A DNA stretch of 64,000 bases. It comes from Tubiluchus corallicola. Its lineage: Eukaryota; Priapulida; Priapulimorpha; Priapulimorphida; Tubiluchidae. The stretch covers positions 436,001-500,000 of the forward strand of contig JAQGDQ010000128.1 in NCBI GenBank assembly GCA_030141605.1, in the 5' to 3' direction. This document shows, piece by piece, positions 49,701 through 61,925 of the stretch. The position numbers were made by a program, and so were the translations under genes. The notes under the pieces were generated by a model, which made no database searches, was not told the DNA's origin, and was given only the letters and a program-made list of their open reading frames with translations. Position 1 is the stretch's first letter; every line of letters starts with the position of its first letter.

Positions 49701-52700
49701 ATTGTTTTCACGTCGCTCACTGAGACTTTCCCCGGAAAGATCAATCCCGGAGAAAATAATCTGGGGGCGCGACTTGAAAAAAACATCAGAATTGTCCCAG
49801 AAGACGATGCCATTTTTGAGTTGTGCAAACTTTTTATTTTTCTAGAATATAAATTGCACTTTTGAGTTAGGCAAAGTAAATTACATGTATTTTGATTAAA
49901 TGGACCATAATTTTTTATCTGAGTTGGGCAAAATTTTGAGTTACGCAATGTTTTTTGTGGGAAAAACAAAGGATTTCATCTGTTCTGCTGAAATCTTTTG
50001 AGTTGGAGGAAAATTTGAGTTATGCAATTTTGAATTAAGCGGAGATTACTATATTTCGCAGTTGGATTCTTTATGCCAAAGTTGAGCTAACTGTGGTGTA
50101 GAATTTTTCAAATAAAATGATAGTAACAAATTTCTTGCAATAACTTTTATGAAACTCACAAGCATAAGGCAAAATGCACTAATTAAAACTAACCTGGTCA
50201 ATAGCACACGGAATGAGACACGGAATATCTGTCTTATCTCCAAATATTTGTGGAAATGAGTTGCTAAATGAGGTGACTGCTTGTATTGCAGGAAAACTGA
50301 TCTTGCCAATGCAATCACTTTCAGTAAATCCAAAGCACCCTTTGACTTGATTGAATGTGACACACTTTTGGAATCGTATCATGTTACGATAAAATGCCTG
50401 TGATGACCTATTATTAAACACAAAACAAATAATAGTATGATTAGACCAATTAGAAACACATATTCAAGGAATCATTGAAAAGTACGGTGAAAATCTGCTA
50501 GCCAAAAGCAAAGTTAGCCAGGTACAGATATATTAGCCAAACTACATTACCATTTACCATTTACTTATTGCATTAGAGAATTTAATTTCGTGTATTTTTT
50601 TTTAAATTTCTTTAGATTCATTGAAAAGTAGCCAGCAGTTTTCACTTTCGTATTACGTTAGCTCTTGCAGTGGAATGCAACCGTCATTTTTACACTACAC
50701 CCTAGCAACACTAATTTAAAAGTAACAGATGCTTATAAAAATAAAATTTTGTTTAACTGTTAAAAATTAACAGTTTGTGTATGCAACGCATTTAGTACTT
50801 TCAAAAAAATGATGTTATCACTTCAAATGTTCAAAAACTGTTGTACATAGAATGTGAGAAACTATGGCTATGTTGAAATTCAAACAATCCCATACCCTAT
50901 ATATTCCATGTCACTAAAAATGAATGTTTTCTCTACATCAAATCCGATGGCTATTATGTCTTTAGCATTTTCTACAGCCAGCCTATAAGCCTCATCAACA
51001 GTCAGGTCTCTCCACAGAAACTTCTCGTCATCAGTTAGCTGAATGATCAAAGGTACATCGAAGACATCTTGCAACCATCTAAATGAAACCAAAACTACAC
51101 CATCAGCAGCACTCTAATAAAAAATGATTACACAAAAAGCAATGCACAATATTATGAAATCACAAACACAAAGCTTGAGTTAGGTTACAAATTAATCAGA
51201 TTCTAAAATTCTGCTATGAGAGTACGTACTGTACACATGAGCTGTAAAAATTTTGGCCAGCCATAGGCTCTCCTAAGTACAAAGTCAAATTAAGTGTCAT
51301 AATGACTTAACGCTACTGGTGTACATACTGTATATAATGCAAAGTGTTCGAAAAATAAAAGACGCCAACGATCTTCATGGTTAATATCAGGTTAAAGTGT
51401 GTCACGGTATGAAGCGTACCAAGTTTAATTTGCATTGTATAAAGCCATCGAGGCCAAACTTTAAATACGCCAACATAGGGATTGTCTTGTATAATGAATA
51501 AACCTTTAAAGTCGAAGTCCTTTCCCTAATTGATATGTGCATTTCTTAGTCAACCACATCAATGGCAAACTGAAGAAAAGCAGGTTTAACTAAGGCTGCA
51601 GTGCTGCTGGGTCTCACACCGGAGCACCTCTGTAATTTTGGATAAGATTTATTGATTTTTGGAATGCTAAGTGGTTAACTTGGCCTTGTTTCTGCAGTGA
51701 TGTAACAATACTAGCTGCAATATAGTTCTAAAATTCTCCTCCTTAACAAAAGAATGCATTAAGATGGTTCTGCGATGCTCACATGTTTTTACAATGTATT
51801 TTCATTAAATTAATTTTACATGTTCTAATTCTTCAGCATGAGTAAATTTTCCACTTCATATAAGGTTTAAAAGATTTCTACTCCTACCAAAAAGTTATGC
51901 ACAATCGCGTACTATTTGGGTCTTTATTCTGATGCCATTATTTTATGCTGCAACTCCCGAAGACCAAATATAAGTCATACAACTTTTATAAGCTGAAAGC
52001 TGCCTTGATGCTGTCACGGTAAAGTTCTCCAAATACAGATCTAGAACTTGTGCCTCCACATTGTTATTCTCAAGTCATTATGCAAAAATGTGGCTATGAT
52101 CCTAAGTGCTGGTGTAGCTATACCAAAAATGTTCCACTTCACATGGTTTATCATTCTGACGTTTTAATACATTCAAATGTGTTTGCCATTGACACGTAAT
52201 GTGCACAGTTTTACGTAAACATGTGCTAAATAAATAATTTATAAAGCAATTGCCACCTAATTTTTGTAGCTTAAGTAATCTTCTTTCTGTGGCGTTACTT
52301 TTTATTAGTATGTATGTGAATGTCTAATTTTATGGCAATAAATGAAGCGATATAGTGAAAACAGGAATGTACATATATATATATATATATATATATAACT
52401 AATATAACAAATACATCATACGTGAAAAGACCAATTTTATGGTACAGAAACAGAGTAGGTCAGTACAATTCAATGTCTAGTGCAAGCACAGCACTTTAAT
52501 GCATAACAAATTAATAGTCACATTATTTTGGAATCAGTAAGTGGCACAAAATTAACAAAAGCACACACGAATATGTTTTTGTGATAGTGTTAAGCTGCTG
52601 AATTGTTAAGACAGCTTATTAAGCATAATGCAACTTACTTAGTAAACATAAATGGAATCAAGTGTCCCAGATGCATGGCACCGGATGAAGGACCTCGGCC

Positions 52701-54870
52701 AGTATACAAAAAGAACGGCTTCTTCTCTTCATACCTGGTTAAAATCCTATTCAGATCTCTGTAATAAACCAAATAATTTTAAATGTAAAATTTGGAATTA
52801 ATTACTTTTAGGCACCATATTAGAATGATCATTTCAACAGTAAAGATCTATTGCATCAAATATGTATTAATTAACTAGTATTACAAATAGAAACACCACA
52901 ATTTAAATATGTTCATAAAAACTTTGTTGTCATTGTTTCAATTTGCAATACAGCATTCCTAAACATACTGAAGATCCAGCTAAAACGTAGAAAGTTCATA
53001 AAAAAAGTAGCTTGTCACACGATAACTTATACAATATACATGTTAGTCATATATCAATGTAGCTCGTTTTACAGTAGCCTGGATGATAAAATGGCGGTAC
53101 TAGCATGATTATGTAGGTTTGCATGTATTATTACTATGTGTACGAGTTTATACTGTGTAAATTAAATTGCATAGTAGTAAACTTGCTAACCCACACACTT
53201 TGGAATAAATTCAACAATCTCAACAAATTTATCTGTAAGCTTTTGTGCTAAACTAAACTTGTACAGACAATCGTAAACTTATAACCTACATAGCAGAAGT
53301 CTGACTGACGTGGCGTAGCTAACGAGGCAAAGGGGGCGGTCCAGCATGGGTGGCACTATCATCAAATGCACTGAAAAAATTGATTCTGTCGGAACAGTAA
53401 AAAGGCAAAACATCTGACAAGTAAATTTTCCATGGAAACCCTGTACATTCTGTAGATTGGGACAAAGGAAGAGGATAATTAGTAATTTAACATGTATTTG
53501 TTGTTGTATTCTATAAATCCGAAGAGTCCAGTTCAAGTTTATAACATTTAATTATATAAACAACACGTAAAAGCTTAGTAACAAGCGGCTGCCAAGATCC
53601 AATCACATGGTCAAAAGTATAGCTACTCCAAAGAGACTATATAAATGTAAAACTTCTATAAGTTAAAAGATTCATATCCTAAACAACATGTATCACATGT
53701 TGTTTAGGTTATGAACACTGCTATATCTGTCACATAGTTTTTTGTTGCTTTCAAAATTTCTGCACAGTAACTGTGATATACATTTAAATTAAATAATCAT
53801 GCTCTTTTCTACTTGAAAAAAGCCTTTGAGCATCATAACTTTAAAAGCATGTAGGGTGAATTTATTTCTTCACTAACAATTTTTTCCATTACTATAAGAC
53901 CTCAATTATCCGGACACCTGCTATCTGGACCAACATATCTGGACTAGATAAGAAAAACTGCTATTGACAGTTTTTATCCATTTTAGCCTAAAAGGTTAAG
54001 GTTAACCTATGGACAGACCAGGTGTTCTGATCTGGGAACAGGACTTTGATCCCGATAATCGAGGGGTCAAACTCAAGTCCAGCTCCAGGTGCCGCAAGCT
54101 CTAGCTATGCCACTGAGATCGGCTTCACAAACGTTATGACTTAAGGATGACGTACAATTACATATAGAGGTCTGACTTCCATCCAAACTGCCTTATCATC
54201 ACCATTCAGTTCAGAACCAAATGTGACCGTACCTTGACAACTGGTCATACTTAACTGAATGATGTCACCGAACAGCTAACATACTTTAAAGGCATTGAAG
54301 GGCATTTTCAGTACAGACAAAATGAAATAACACAACTTACCGATGTGAGAAAAAGATTCCACGTCTGAGTAAATGATGAGCTTTTTGCCCAGTAACTGTT
54401 TCAAATCTTCGTATGAGTTCATCATCAATTTTTGAGCTACCAAATCTCTCTGTTAATAAAGCAAGCAACAAAAAATTTCAGCAATACTAACCCAAAATAA
54501 AAACCCCAGCCCTGGAACTTTGCTAGCATTAAAAACAATGACGAAAAATTCCCTCACACAATTCACTCTCAAAGTTATCAGCATTCTACTCAGTCAACTT
54601 GAAATATGCTTGAACTGAGTAGCTCCACCCAAAACAAACACTCGAGAAAGACACTCACTGCATGAATAACAAGTAATAATTTACTCCCTGGAAGTAAAGG
54701 CCCATCATATCCCATCAAAAAACTGCGAAAATGAACATACTTATCAGTTTGTCATAATCAACGCCTTTCTCCGACGAAGCATGAACCTCCCACGGGCTTA
54801 CAAAATCTTCATCTTGGTCATCGGCATTTAGCGACATTTGATTCAATGATTCATGAACCTCATTAGCCAT
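46723..54870 (-). CDS. WARS1: Cytosolic tryptophanyl-tRNA synthetase, eight coding exons
   Basis: Exons in order of transcription: 54870-54741, 54449-54341, 52758-52639, 51078-50896, 50407-50194, 49146-48973, 47856-47716, 46881-46723; phases agree and give 409 aa. The class Ic enzyme charges tRNA-Trp with tryptophan. The HIGH-type motif is HLGH (residues 109-112, in [14 protein letters not shown]) and the KMSKS-type motif is KMSAS (288-292). Conserved blocks include [63 protein letters not shown] and a C-terminal [15 protein letters not shown]. The start is fixed by an in-frame TAA 12 bases upstream, behind a splice acceptor. The protein begins near where the human mini-form starts and has no WHEP domain, so it is about 60 residues shorter than human WARS1. 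Introns hold several transposon remnants. Confidence 0.95.
49441..50051. mobile_element. Pogo-like non-autonomous element in a WARS1 intron
   Basis: Left end CAGTAAACTCTGCATAACTC; inverted right end TAGTAATCTCCGCTTAATTC, both followed by AA. About 15 of 20 bases match and TA flanks both sides (49439-49440 and 50052-50053). The right third holds several copies of a GAGTTAGGC / GAGTTATGCAA word, like internal echoes of the terminal repeat. It contains a 69-codon ORF with no recognisable domain and no transposase, so it is probably non-autonomous. It lies between WARS1 exons 5 and 6. Confidence 0.65.
52373..52397. repeat. (AT)n microsatellite in a WARS1 intron
   Basis: About twelve AT dinucleotides in a row. 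Confidence 0.9.
53303..54115. mobile_element. Possible TIR element in a WARS1 intron (low confidence)
   Basis: GTGGCGTAGCTA near 53309 and TAGCTATGCCAC near 54103-54114 form inverted ends that differ by one base. CAGTGGCGTAGC-type termini are common in animal DNA transposons. A separate pogo-type terminus-like run (GACCTCAATTATCCGGACAC) starts near 53899 inside it, so insertions may be nested. No target-site duplication or transposase was found. Confidence 0.3.
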
Positions 54871-54888
54871 ATCAGTTATTTAAACTAC
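54871..54888 (-). other. 5' UTR part of the first WARS1 coding exon, with acceptor
   Basis: On the minus strand TTTACAG precedes position 54888, then 18 untranslated bases lead to the ATG. They contain an in-frame TAA. A separate upstream non-coding exon is therefore likely between here and WBP11, but I could not place it. Confidence 0.6.
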
Positions 54889-55888
54889 CTGTAAATGACA
54901 AATGATATCGCCACTCGCTCCATATTGTAGACGAATTTAATCTCTGCTTATAAACCATTCTGCTCGCAAAAACATTACTTGCAAATTCTTATTTTAGAAC
55001 TAACTGAAACTGGTAAATACGCTATCATGAATTCTATTTTTTCTGGCATTAAAAAGCTATGACAATTTAGTTGCCCGCTGCAGAAGAAAAAGTTCTCTCA
55101 TTAGAATATACCACTCTGAAGTGATAAACAGTGAAGCATATAAACATTATACAAGTGCTACACTGTTTTGATTTGGAAAATCAGCACAAGTCTAATATTG
55201 TTATTATTAACAAAATCTTTAGTATTACGAAAAGCACGTGCATGAATTATACAGCACCATTTTTGTACACTGTGAGATTTGCATTTCTAGTTAACATATA
55301 AAAATGCAGAAGTATTTATGATAGGTAGGCTGATGTATACAGAAAAAAATCTGCATAAATCTTAATTCTGATAAACAAAAAACTGATTCAAAAAGTGCAA
55401 GAACACCCAGAATTTGAAATGCAATGTCAACACACCTACATGACTGAACAGAAAACAATTCAAACACCAAAGTGTTGTAAGTTTATTGTACATAGTACTG
55501 CATGTGGCATATCACGTTTGCATAAATAGCATTTACTAATACTAATACTTATATTTCAGTTACTCTGTCATCTGTCAGTTATCGTGGTACAATAAAAAAA
55601 CGCTATGGACCAAAGTATTTTTTAAAACAAACCTTCTGCAATCATTCGTGTTTCATGAAATCGTGTACTAACTACAGCATACACAAAAACACTGCTTAGG
55701 GTTATAAATAACAGAAGCTCTTAAATGCTACTCCAGTAAATTTCAAAACGACACTGTAATGCTAAATCATTATTGTAAAGTACTGTTTACAAGCAACCAA
55801 ACATCTAGTACTGAAAAATAATATTTACAAAAATTTACATCGAAAATCAATAATTAGAACTTTAATTTCATCATTTTATATTTCATTT
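54889..55888. other. Spacer between WARS1 and WBP11 (both minus strand)
   Basis: No coding exon is recognised. It should hold the WARS1 promoter and 5' exon and the WBP11 3' UTR; TTTATT at 55482-55487 (AATAAA on the minus strand) is a candidate WBP11 poly(A) signal about 400 bases after its stop. Confidence 0.45.
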
Positions 55889-57544
55889 TTACAAGAAGCT
55901 TTCCATTTCTTTCATAAATGTATCATAAGCATCGTCCTTTGTTTTCACATTAGCTGGTGTTTGACGCATAGCAGTCACACCTCTAGTTTCCTCAAGTCCT
56001 AAAGCAGAAGGTTTCTGGGGCTTTTTGGTGGATTTCGCATCTCGCTTGACTTTTAAAGCTGTGGGTGTGAACCTTGTCACATCTTGTATTGAACTACGAA
56101 TTTGAGGTTTAGCTTCAATAGTTGCTGAGCTTTCATCTTCTTTTTGTTTTGGTCTGCTAATCAGACTAGGTGGTGCGGATAATATATTAGGATTTGAAGT
56201 TGAAGGTGGCATCATATGTGGAGGTATGATACCAGGAGGAAGTACGGGGGGTGGGCGCATCATGCGAGGTAGTGGCAATCCAGGAGGACGAAGAGGGGGT
56301 GGGCGCAGACTTGTTGGCAAGCCTGGAGGTGGACCAGGTGGCATACCAGCAGGCCGTCCAGGTGGAGGCCCTGGAGGAAGCAAGCGTGGAGCAATCCCCG
56401 GTCGCAGTGGAGGTGGCCGATTAAACATAGGTGGCAAAGGAATTCCAGGAGGGAGACCAGGGGGTGGCCCTGGAATTTCACCCTCAATAACATCAACTCC
56501 TGGAGGTCTCAATGACTCCTCTTTAGGTGTCTTTTCTTCATCAACAGGAATCATTGGAACTTGTTGCCCTGCCATTTTTAACATTTTTGCTTGCAATGAA
56601 CCTACAGCTGGTTTAAATTTAACTCTTGTGTCCTTTTCTTCATCCTCTGGATTCCAGCTGTCATCATCTGCAAACCGGATAGTCCTTCCTTTAGCGACAG
56701 TATTTTCATTAACATTTTCTTTTCCAATATCTTCTTTGGCAGCACTCTGTTGTTTTAGCAACATAGCTGTAGCTTGCTGACGCTCTTCTAACAAGCGCTC
56801 ATACTCCTTAACAGGGTCATATGCTTCGTCATCATCATCTTCAATTAAATTCTCATCAGGCCCACTAACTCTATCTTCTTCCTCGTCATCATCATCAGTT
56901 GAATAATCACTAAGTTCTGGAGGCATGCCAGGTGGCGCACCTGGTGGTTGTCGTTTTTTTGCTTTCTCAATTACATTTTGGGGAACAGGTCCTGACGGAG
57001 GGCCAGGAATACTGCTCGTCTTTTTAAGTATACCATGCGGCTGCAGAGCTGGCAAAGGAATATCTCCTGGGAAAAGATGTGCATTGGATGCCTGAAGATC
57101 AAGTGCAGTGCTGTCAATAGGCAGAGGAATCTCCTCCAGCTGTACCCGTTGTGCTGATTTTACGGCCTCATAATAAGTTATAAGTTCATTGCGTTTTTTA
57201 TTGTAGTCTCCTTCGAGGCGTCTCAGCACAACATACATGTCAGGATCTTCTTTCTCATAGAGTCTAAGAACTCGATCAAACGTTTCCTTAACCTTCCTCC
57301 TCTTGTCCTTCAAAACTTTCTCATTCAAAACAGGTGGATTATTTGGATCATATTCCATTGCATCAAGTTTTTCCAATTCTACAATCAAAGCTTGTGGATC
57401 TTTGCCTTTAAGAACTGCAGTTCTAACAAGCTGTCGCTGTTTCTTATTCTTTTTCAATTCTTTCTTTCGAGCTTCCTTGCGAGCTTGGTCAGTTGGATTC
57501 ATAAATTTACCACTTTTAGTGGTATTAATTGATCGTCTGCCCAT
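55889..57544 (-). CDS. WBP11: WBP11 (WW domain-binding protein 11 / SIPP1), spliceosome factor, single coding exon
   Basis: 551 residues; human WBP11 has about 640. WBP11 is a nuclear pre-mRNA splicing factor that activates spliceosomes, binds WW domains and regulates PP1. The N-terminal block MGRRSINTTKSGKFMNPTDQ followed by ARKEARKKELKKNKKQR is almost the family consensus and fixes the start; the frame extends 23 codons upstream without an ATG. A coiled, basic region covers about 25-135, acidic runs 216-240 (DDDDEEED, DDDDE), and TIRFADDD lies near 288. The Pro/Gly-rich region (about 355-445) carries PPGPPPGRPAG and PPGPPPGLP, the PGR-type WW ligands. The end, KTKDDAYDTFMKEMESFL, matches the family C-terminus. 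The coding region has no intron in a neighbourhood of intron-rich genes. The Pro-rich part creates long antisense ORFs that are not genes. Confidence 0.96.
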   Translation of the reverse strand: MGRRSINTTKSGKFMNPTDQARKEARKKELKKNKKQRQLVRTAVLKGKDPQALIVELEKLDAMEYDPNNPPVLNEKVLKDKRRKVKETFDRVLRLYEKEDPDMYVVLRRLEGDYNKKRNELITYYEAVKSAQRVQLEEIPLPIDSTALDLQASNAHLFPGDIPLPALQPHGILKKTSSIPGPPSGPVPQNVIEKAKKRQPPGAPPGMPPELSDYSTDDDDEEEDRVSGPDENLIEDDDDEAYDPVKEYERLLEERQQATAMLLKQQSAAKEDIGKENVNENTVAKGRTIRFADDDSWNPEDEEKDTRVKFKPAVGSLQAKMLKMAGQQVPMIPVDEEKTPKEESLRPPGVDVIEGEIPGPPPGLPPGIPLPPMFNRPPPLRPGIAPRLLPPGPPPGRPAGMPPGPPPGLPTSLRPPPLRPPGLPLPRMMRPPPVLPPGIIPPHMMPPSTSNPNILSAPPSLISRPKQKEDESSATIEAKPQIRSSIQDVTRFTPTALKVKRDAKSTKKPQKPSALGLEETRGVTAMRQTPANVKTKDDAYDTFMKEMESFL

Positions 57545-58681
57545 TTTTACGTGTTCCTCCCAATAACAATTACCTCTACTCAGTCTCACCTTTTCTCTAC
57601 TGCAGCTTTTCACTTCTTAACTCTTCCTGAAAACAAACAAAAAGGTCTCAACAGACCAATACACTTACTTTATTATAACAGATATTTGTTGCCCACACTT
57701 TGGTTAACAAGAATTTCAAAAGTCTCACAACTACCGTTACAATTTTGCAGCAAACCCATATACATAAATAACAAAGCTCAGAACTTACTCGTGCCAAGTT
57801 TTCACTGTTAAATGCAAAATCTTTTCGCTGTCTTCAAATAACAATGCATGCATAATGAAAGAATATCAATTGATTTCAATTATGCAAACTAACCATTTTA
57901 CCCCACAAAGCTACCAGAGATATTAAAGGACAAGCTGTCGTTGACAAAACATGTACTTCCATTAAAGACCATAATGGCTTTTTCACACTCTCTTCAGTAA
58001 TTATGTGCATGTTGATGACTGGTGCAACACGAAATCAATGATTGGTTTATAATTATTGACAGTATCATAAAATTTAAGCTACACACTACATCTGTTAACT
58101 CGGATAAAAATACATCAATGACTTGATGTCAAAGAACTCTCAAACTGTGCAAAAGTTTCTTGTACTTTTTGTGGTTGAGCTACCGGAAAACAAAGATCTC
58201 ATCATCTCTGTACAGATTCCAACACAGTTGCAGTGTGGGTAATTATTAAAGTAATTGTATCCAGTAGAAAGTAACCACTGCAGTGCTTTTTAACTTTTAG
58301 AAAAAATATTAACAACTCTTCATGCAGATTTCATGTATATTAATTAGCACTTTACTAAGTGAGGATGCATGCTCGGATAAACTCTATCTATCTGTCTATG
58401 ATCATGTAATGGCACTCTCCTACTCAGTGTGCCATTAGCAACACCTTCACAGAGCCTTGAGCAATGATGGACAGCTCCACTTTGAGCATGCTCAGTAATT
58501 GCTGACTGTACAATTGTATTCATTTACATAATCAGCAACCTATCTAAGAAAGCTAGCAGTGTATCAGTTACTGCCAACACCACTGCATTTGTACATAACC
58601 ATATTGTTATGTCAATAAAGTGTTCATTTTAGTACACACCTTGGTATTTGTGCAACTCAAATTACACTCATTGTCAAGAGC

Positions 58682-59510
58682 GGAGTAGGACACTAGCCGA
58701 AATAGGACAATTGCCGTACATGGGCTAGCCCAAGTAGGGCGCGTTGTACACGAGCTGCCCAAGCAAGACACAGAGAGGGTTCACGCATTGAGTTGTTAAC
58801 TGTAGTGGCAGCATCCGTTGTCCTTGTTTATCATATATATTAATTTCGGTGGTATATTATATATATATATAACCGTCGAGGCTACAGCTCTGACGACGGC
58901 ACCATTTTCGGCGATCTATACATCAAACGAAAGGTCCGGACTCACAGATTTGCCTTAGGAATTTAATAATAACAATGGAAAGTGTCAATACATCATACAA
59001 TTCATTACACATCTAATAAAATAAAAGAATCGTATCCTGAGTTAGTCAAACGAGCAATATTAAATTTGGCTTTAAGATCAATCTTTTTGAAGTGAAATAA
59101 GCTGCTTTTTAGGCGATTCCAACATCTGGTTAAGGTATATCATTTTTATTTTGTCTCGCTTCACAGACAGGTGATCCATTTCACTATGTGAACAAAACGC
59201 ATGTTTTTGATCTTGCAAACTGGCCCTTTTTATTGATGCCAGCTTGCTTGCTGATTTGGTGAATCGTGTGTATCCGCGCTATGAGACCAAGCTGACAGCA
59301 ACTCAGCCAACTAACACAATTTTTATTAAAATGAAGAAACTTTCACAAAATTTTTAAAAATTTGACAAAATTCTCAATTCTCTAAAGTTAAAAGACTGAG
59401 AGAAATCGCCAGTGCCCTACTTGGGTTGCCTACGCACCACACTGTTTTTTTTGCAAATTTACAGCATGCGTTTTAGTGCAAGTGTTTTACTTCGGCTAGT
59501 GGCGTACTCC
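58682..59510. mobile_element. Non-autonomous DNA transposon with long imperfect terminal inverted repeats
   Basis: Left end GGAGTAGGACACTAGCCGAA followed by ATAGGACAATTGC; inverted right end GGAGTACGCCACTAGCCGAA followed by GTAAAACACTTGC. About 27 of 33 bases match. A second inner inverted pair (CCCAAGTAGGGC near 58729-58740; GCCCTACTTGGG near 59413-59424) reinforces the symmetry. There is no transposase frame in 829 bases. A clean target-site duplication was not seen, so the superfamily is open. Confidence 0.65.
58853..58872. repeat. (AT)n microsatellite
   Basis: A short TA/AT dinucleotide run inside the TIR element. Confidence 0.8.
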
Positions 59511-61925
59511 ACGTCCTTTACTATAATACCGTGGTACAATTAAGAATCTTTTCAGTGTTTTAGACAGGCTGAACCTTGTCTAATTCTTTACTTAGTCATT
59601 CAAAGTTTTTCGCTGTCAATTACTCTGATTTGCGCTTCTCTAATGCCTGCTTATGTCGGACAAAATTTAAGCCAAATGCTGCCATCTGGCAACGAAAATA
59701 ATATGAAAACAATTTACACTTCCTTTAAACATGGACTTCAAAAATGAGTTTTTTCTTCTAAACAAGAGACTTTCGCTGAAACATTTTGATAAAAAATATT
59801 TCCATCATGATGTATCACACCGATTTGAAAACTGAAGTCTATATTTTGTCAAACCCATGCTAAAGTAAAAAGACGATTACTGTGTATTTCAACCACTCTC
59901 TTAACTGAAGACCGAGACATCATATTAAGCTTTAACTAATTACTCACTTGTACACAGGAGGGCAGTAAAAACGGTTTTTGAATTACCCAAATCAAATAAT
60001 TAATACTTAAGTAAGTAAAAGCACATGGAACTCCTTACTTTTAGTAGCAAGAGCATTTCAACATGGCTGCGTTTACAGCGGCTATGATTGGATGACTGGG
60101 ACTTGGAGTGAAAATTCAATTCGTGTCCGCTTTATTTAAGCCGTCATTTCCATCATGTGGTTAACTGGTTACTGGTCCGCTGGTTAGTGGTTACCCTTTT
60201 CATTACATTTCTGTGTTGCATTATTCTAACTTTTATCGTCGTTACCTTGGTTTTGGGCATTCAAAAACAATAAAAAAAAGGACTGCACCATAATACAAAG
60301 TGTAATACAACGTTTTGCTAGGGGCATAGTAGAAAACATTAAGCTACAATTAAAGGACTGCAGCATAATTCAAAGATTATAAAGGAGAATTGCCAGTGAT
60401 ACAAAAATAAAAACACAAAACAATTTCTTATAACGAAATGTTCACTGATAAATGATTAGAGAAACTATCTTCCTCTCACTTAAGTTCATGGAAGCCGTGA
60501 TCGTGCATCAGAGTGACTCACAAAACTTGCAATCTTGAAGGGTACGTTAGAGATTAAAATAACTTGTGGTCAAAGCCACTATTTATCGACAGATGTCTCT
60601 CAAGAGTGCCTGTTGAATATTGATCAATGGTATGTTCTTGAGTCATCGTAACCTCCACTTAGTCATTTACAACTCCAATGGTTTTGGCCGTGTAGCAGAC
60701 AAATTGGACATCTGGGTGATTTCCAGGCCATTTTGGTCTGCTCAATTCATACTCCTCAAGACTGCAAGCTGTGTGAGACGCACGAGTTTATGCATCTACA
60801 TTAAATTCTGAGGGCATGATAGCTAATTTTAAAACATTGATTTGGTATCATTTTGATGTAATATTTCTTTTGTACTGTTGCTTGTCATTTTTGGAACCTC
60901 TCCGGGGCTAGCAGAAAGCTACATTACAATGATGACACTTATAATTACGATGCAGTTTGTGTGACGAAGTCTGGAATAGAGTTATCATTAAATTAGCCAT
61001 CTATATCCTTGTGCGATTATGCATATGGTGCCAATTTCCCCAAGCAAGTTCCTATACGTAGCTGGGCCCAAATTGGCTGCTGTCAGGATGTCTTTAGTTT
61101 GAAGCTGTGGCTTGTATTTGTTTATTCATATGAAGAAAAAACAAGCACCAAAAATCCTAAGCTCACCCAGATAGACAGCGACCACTGAAAAAGCAATCCT
61201 CAGTATAGTCTTATGATGACTTGTCTGCCAGCTAGCTAGTTAATTCTTTGATGAGATGAGTACAAATATTTTTGATGAGCAACCTAAGAGAAACGACTCT
61301 TATTTTTTGTGCTTTTCTTACTGCGTTCTCTTATGTAAACTAACATGAGCATGCTTTATAACATAACCTATGCAAAAGTGAACTTCACTGTAGCAACTGA
61401 AATGTACTGCCACACATTACTTTGAGAACAAAAACAGAAGAAAAGTGAATAAAAGGAATCCCCTATGCAGCTAAAAGATTTGAAATCTCAATACAGATGT
61501 TGTGCAACTGTTTTACAGTTCACATTTTGTATGCTAGGGAGGATACAAATTGATGAATCTCATTTTAAGGCCAGTACGACTGACAGACATGGCATTAGAG
61601 TGTGGGAGCTGGAGTGACCAACCAAGAGTACAATCATAAGAGGTGTCTGCCATTGTGAAAGGCAACAGCAGTAGGAACAAATCAGCAGTTAGCAGCAGAA
61701 ATGTTTTAATAATTTCTGTTGAAACGCATTTGATTGCATTGGTCATTTTTCAAATGGCATAATTATTTTGGTCTCCAATTTCCGAATTTGTCACTGAATC
61801 CCTTAAAAGATGATAGCACTTCAAATTTCTATGGTTGATTAATGGCAAATTTAAGAGCCTTTCAAGTAAAAAGCAGAAACTTCGGCTGTTGTACAAGAAT
61901 GTAATAACAAGCAGTGTATGTCATT

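Larger units (their letters stand above)
57545..61925. other. Gene-poor region upstream of WBP11
   Basis: The first part holds the WBP11 5' UTR and promoter. No coding exon is supported on either strand; ORFs such as those near 60620-60811 (+) and 61534-61746 (-) have no recognisable domain. A TIR transposon remnant lies at 58682-59510, with an (AT)n run at 58853-58872 inside it. Confidence 0.5.

Noticed and set aside
54040-54115. tRNA-like A/B-box pattern on the minus strand (tRNA-derived SINE?)
   Set aside because: The B-box-like word is too poor a match and the sequence does not fold as a tRNA; a transposon end explains it better.
56226-56780. Long Gly-rich plus-strand ORF (184 codons)
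   Set aside because: It is the antisense shadow of the WBP11 proline/glycine-rich region; the minus strand has the full conserved protein.
61534-61746. 70-codon minus-strand ORF with a hydrophobic, signal-like N-terminus
   Set aside because: It starts with ATG and has a run of Leu, but shows no domain, no clear following exons and no conservation that I can judge. Not enough to call a gene.
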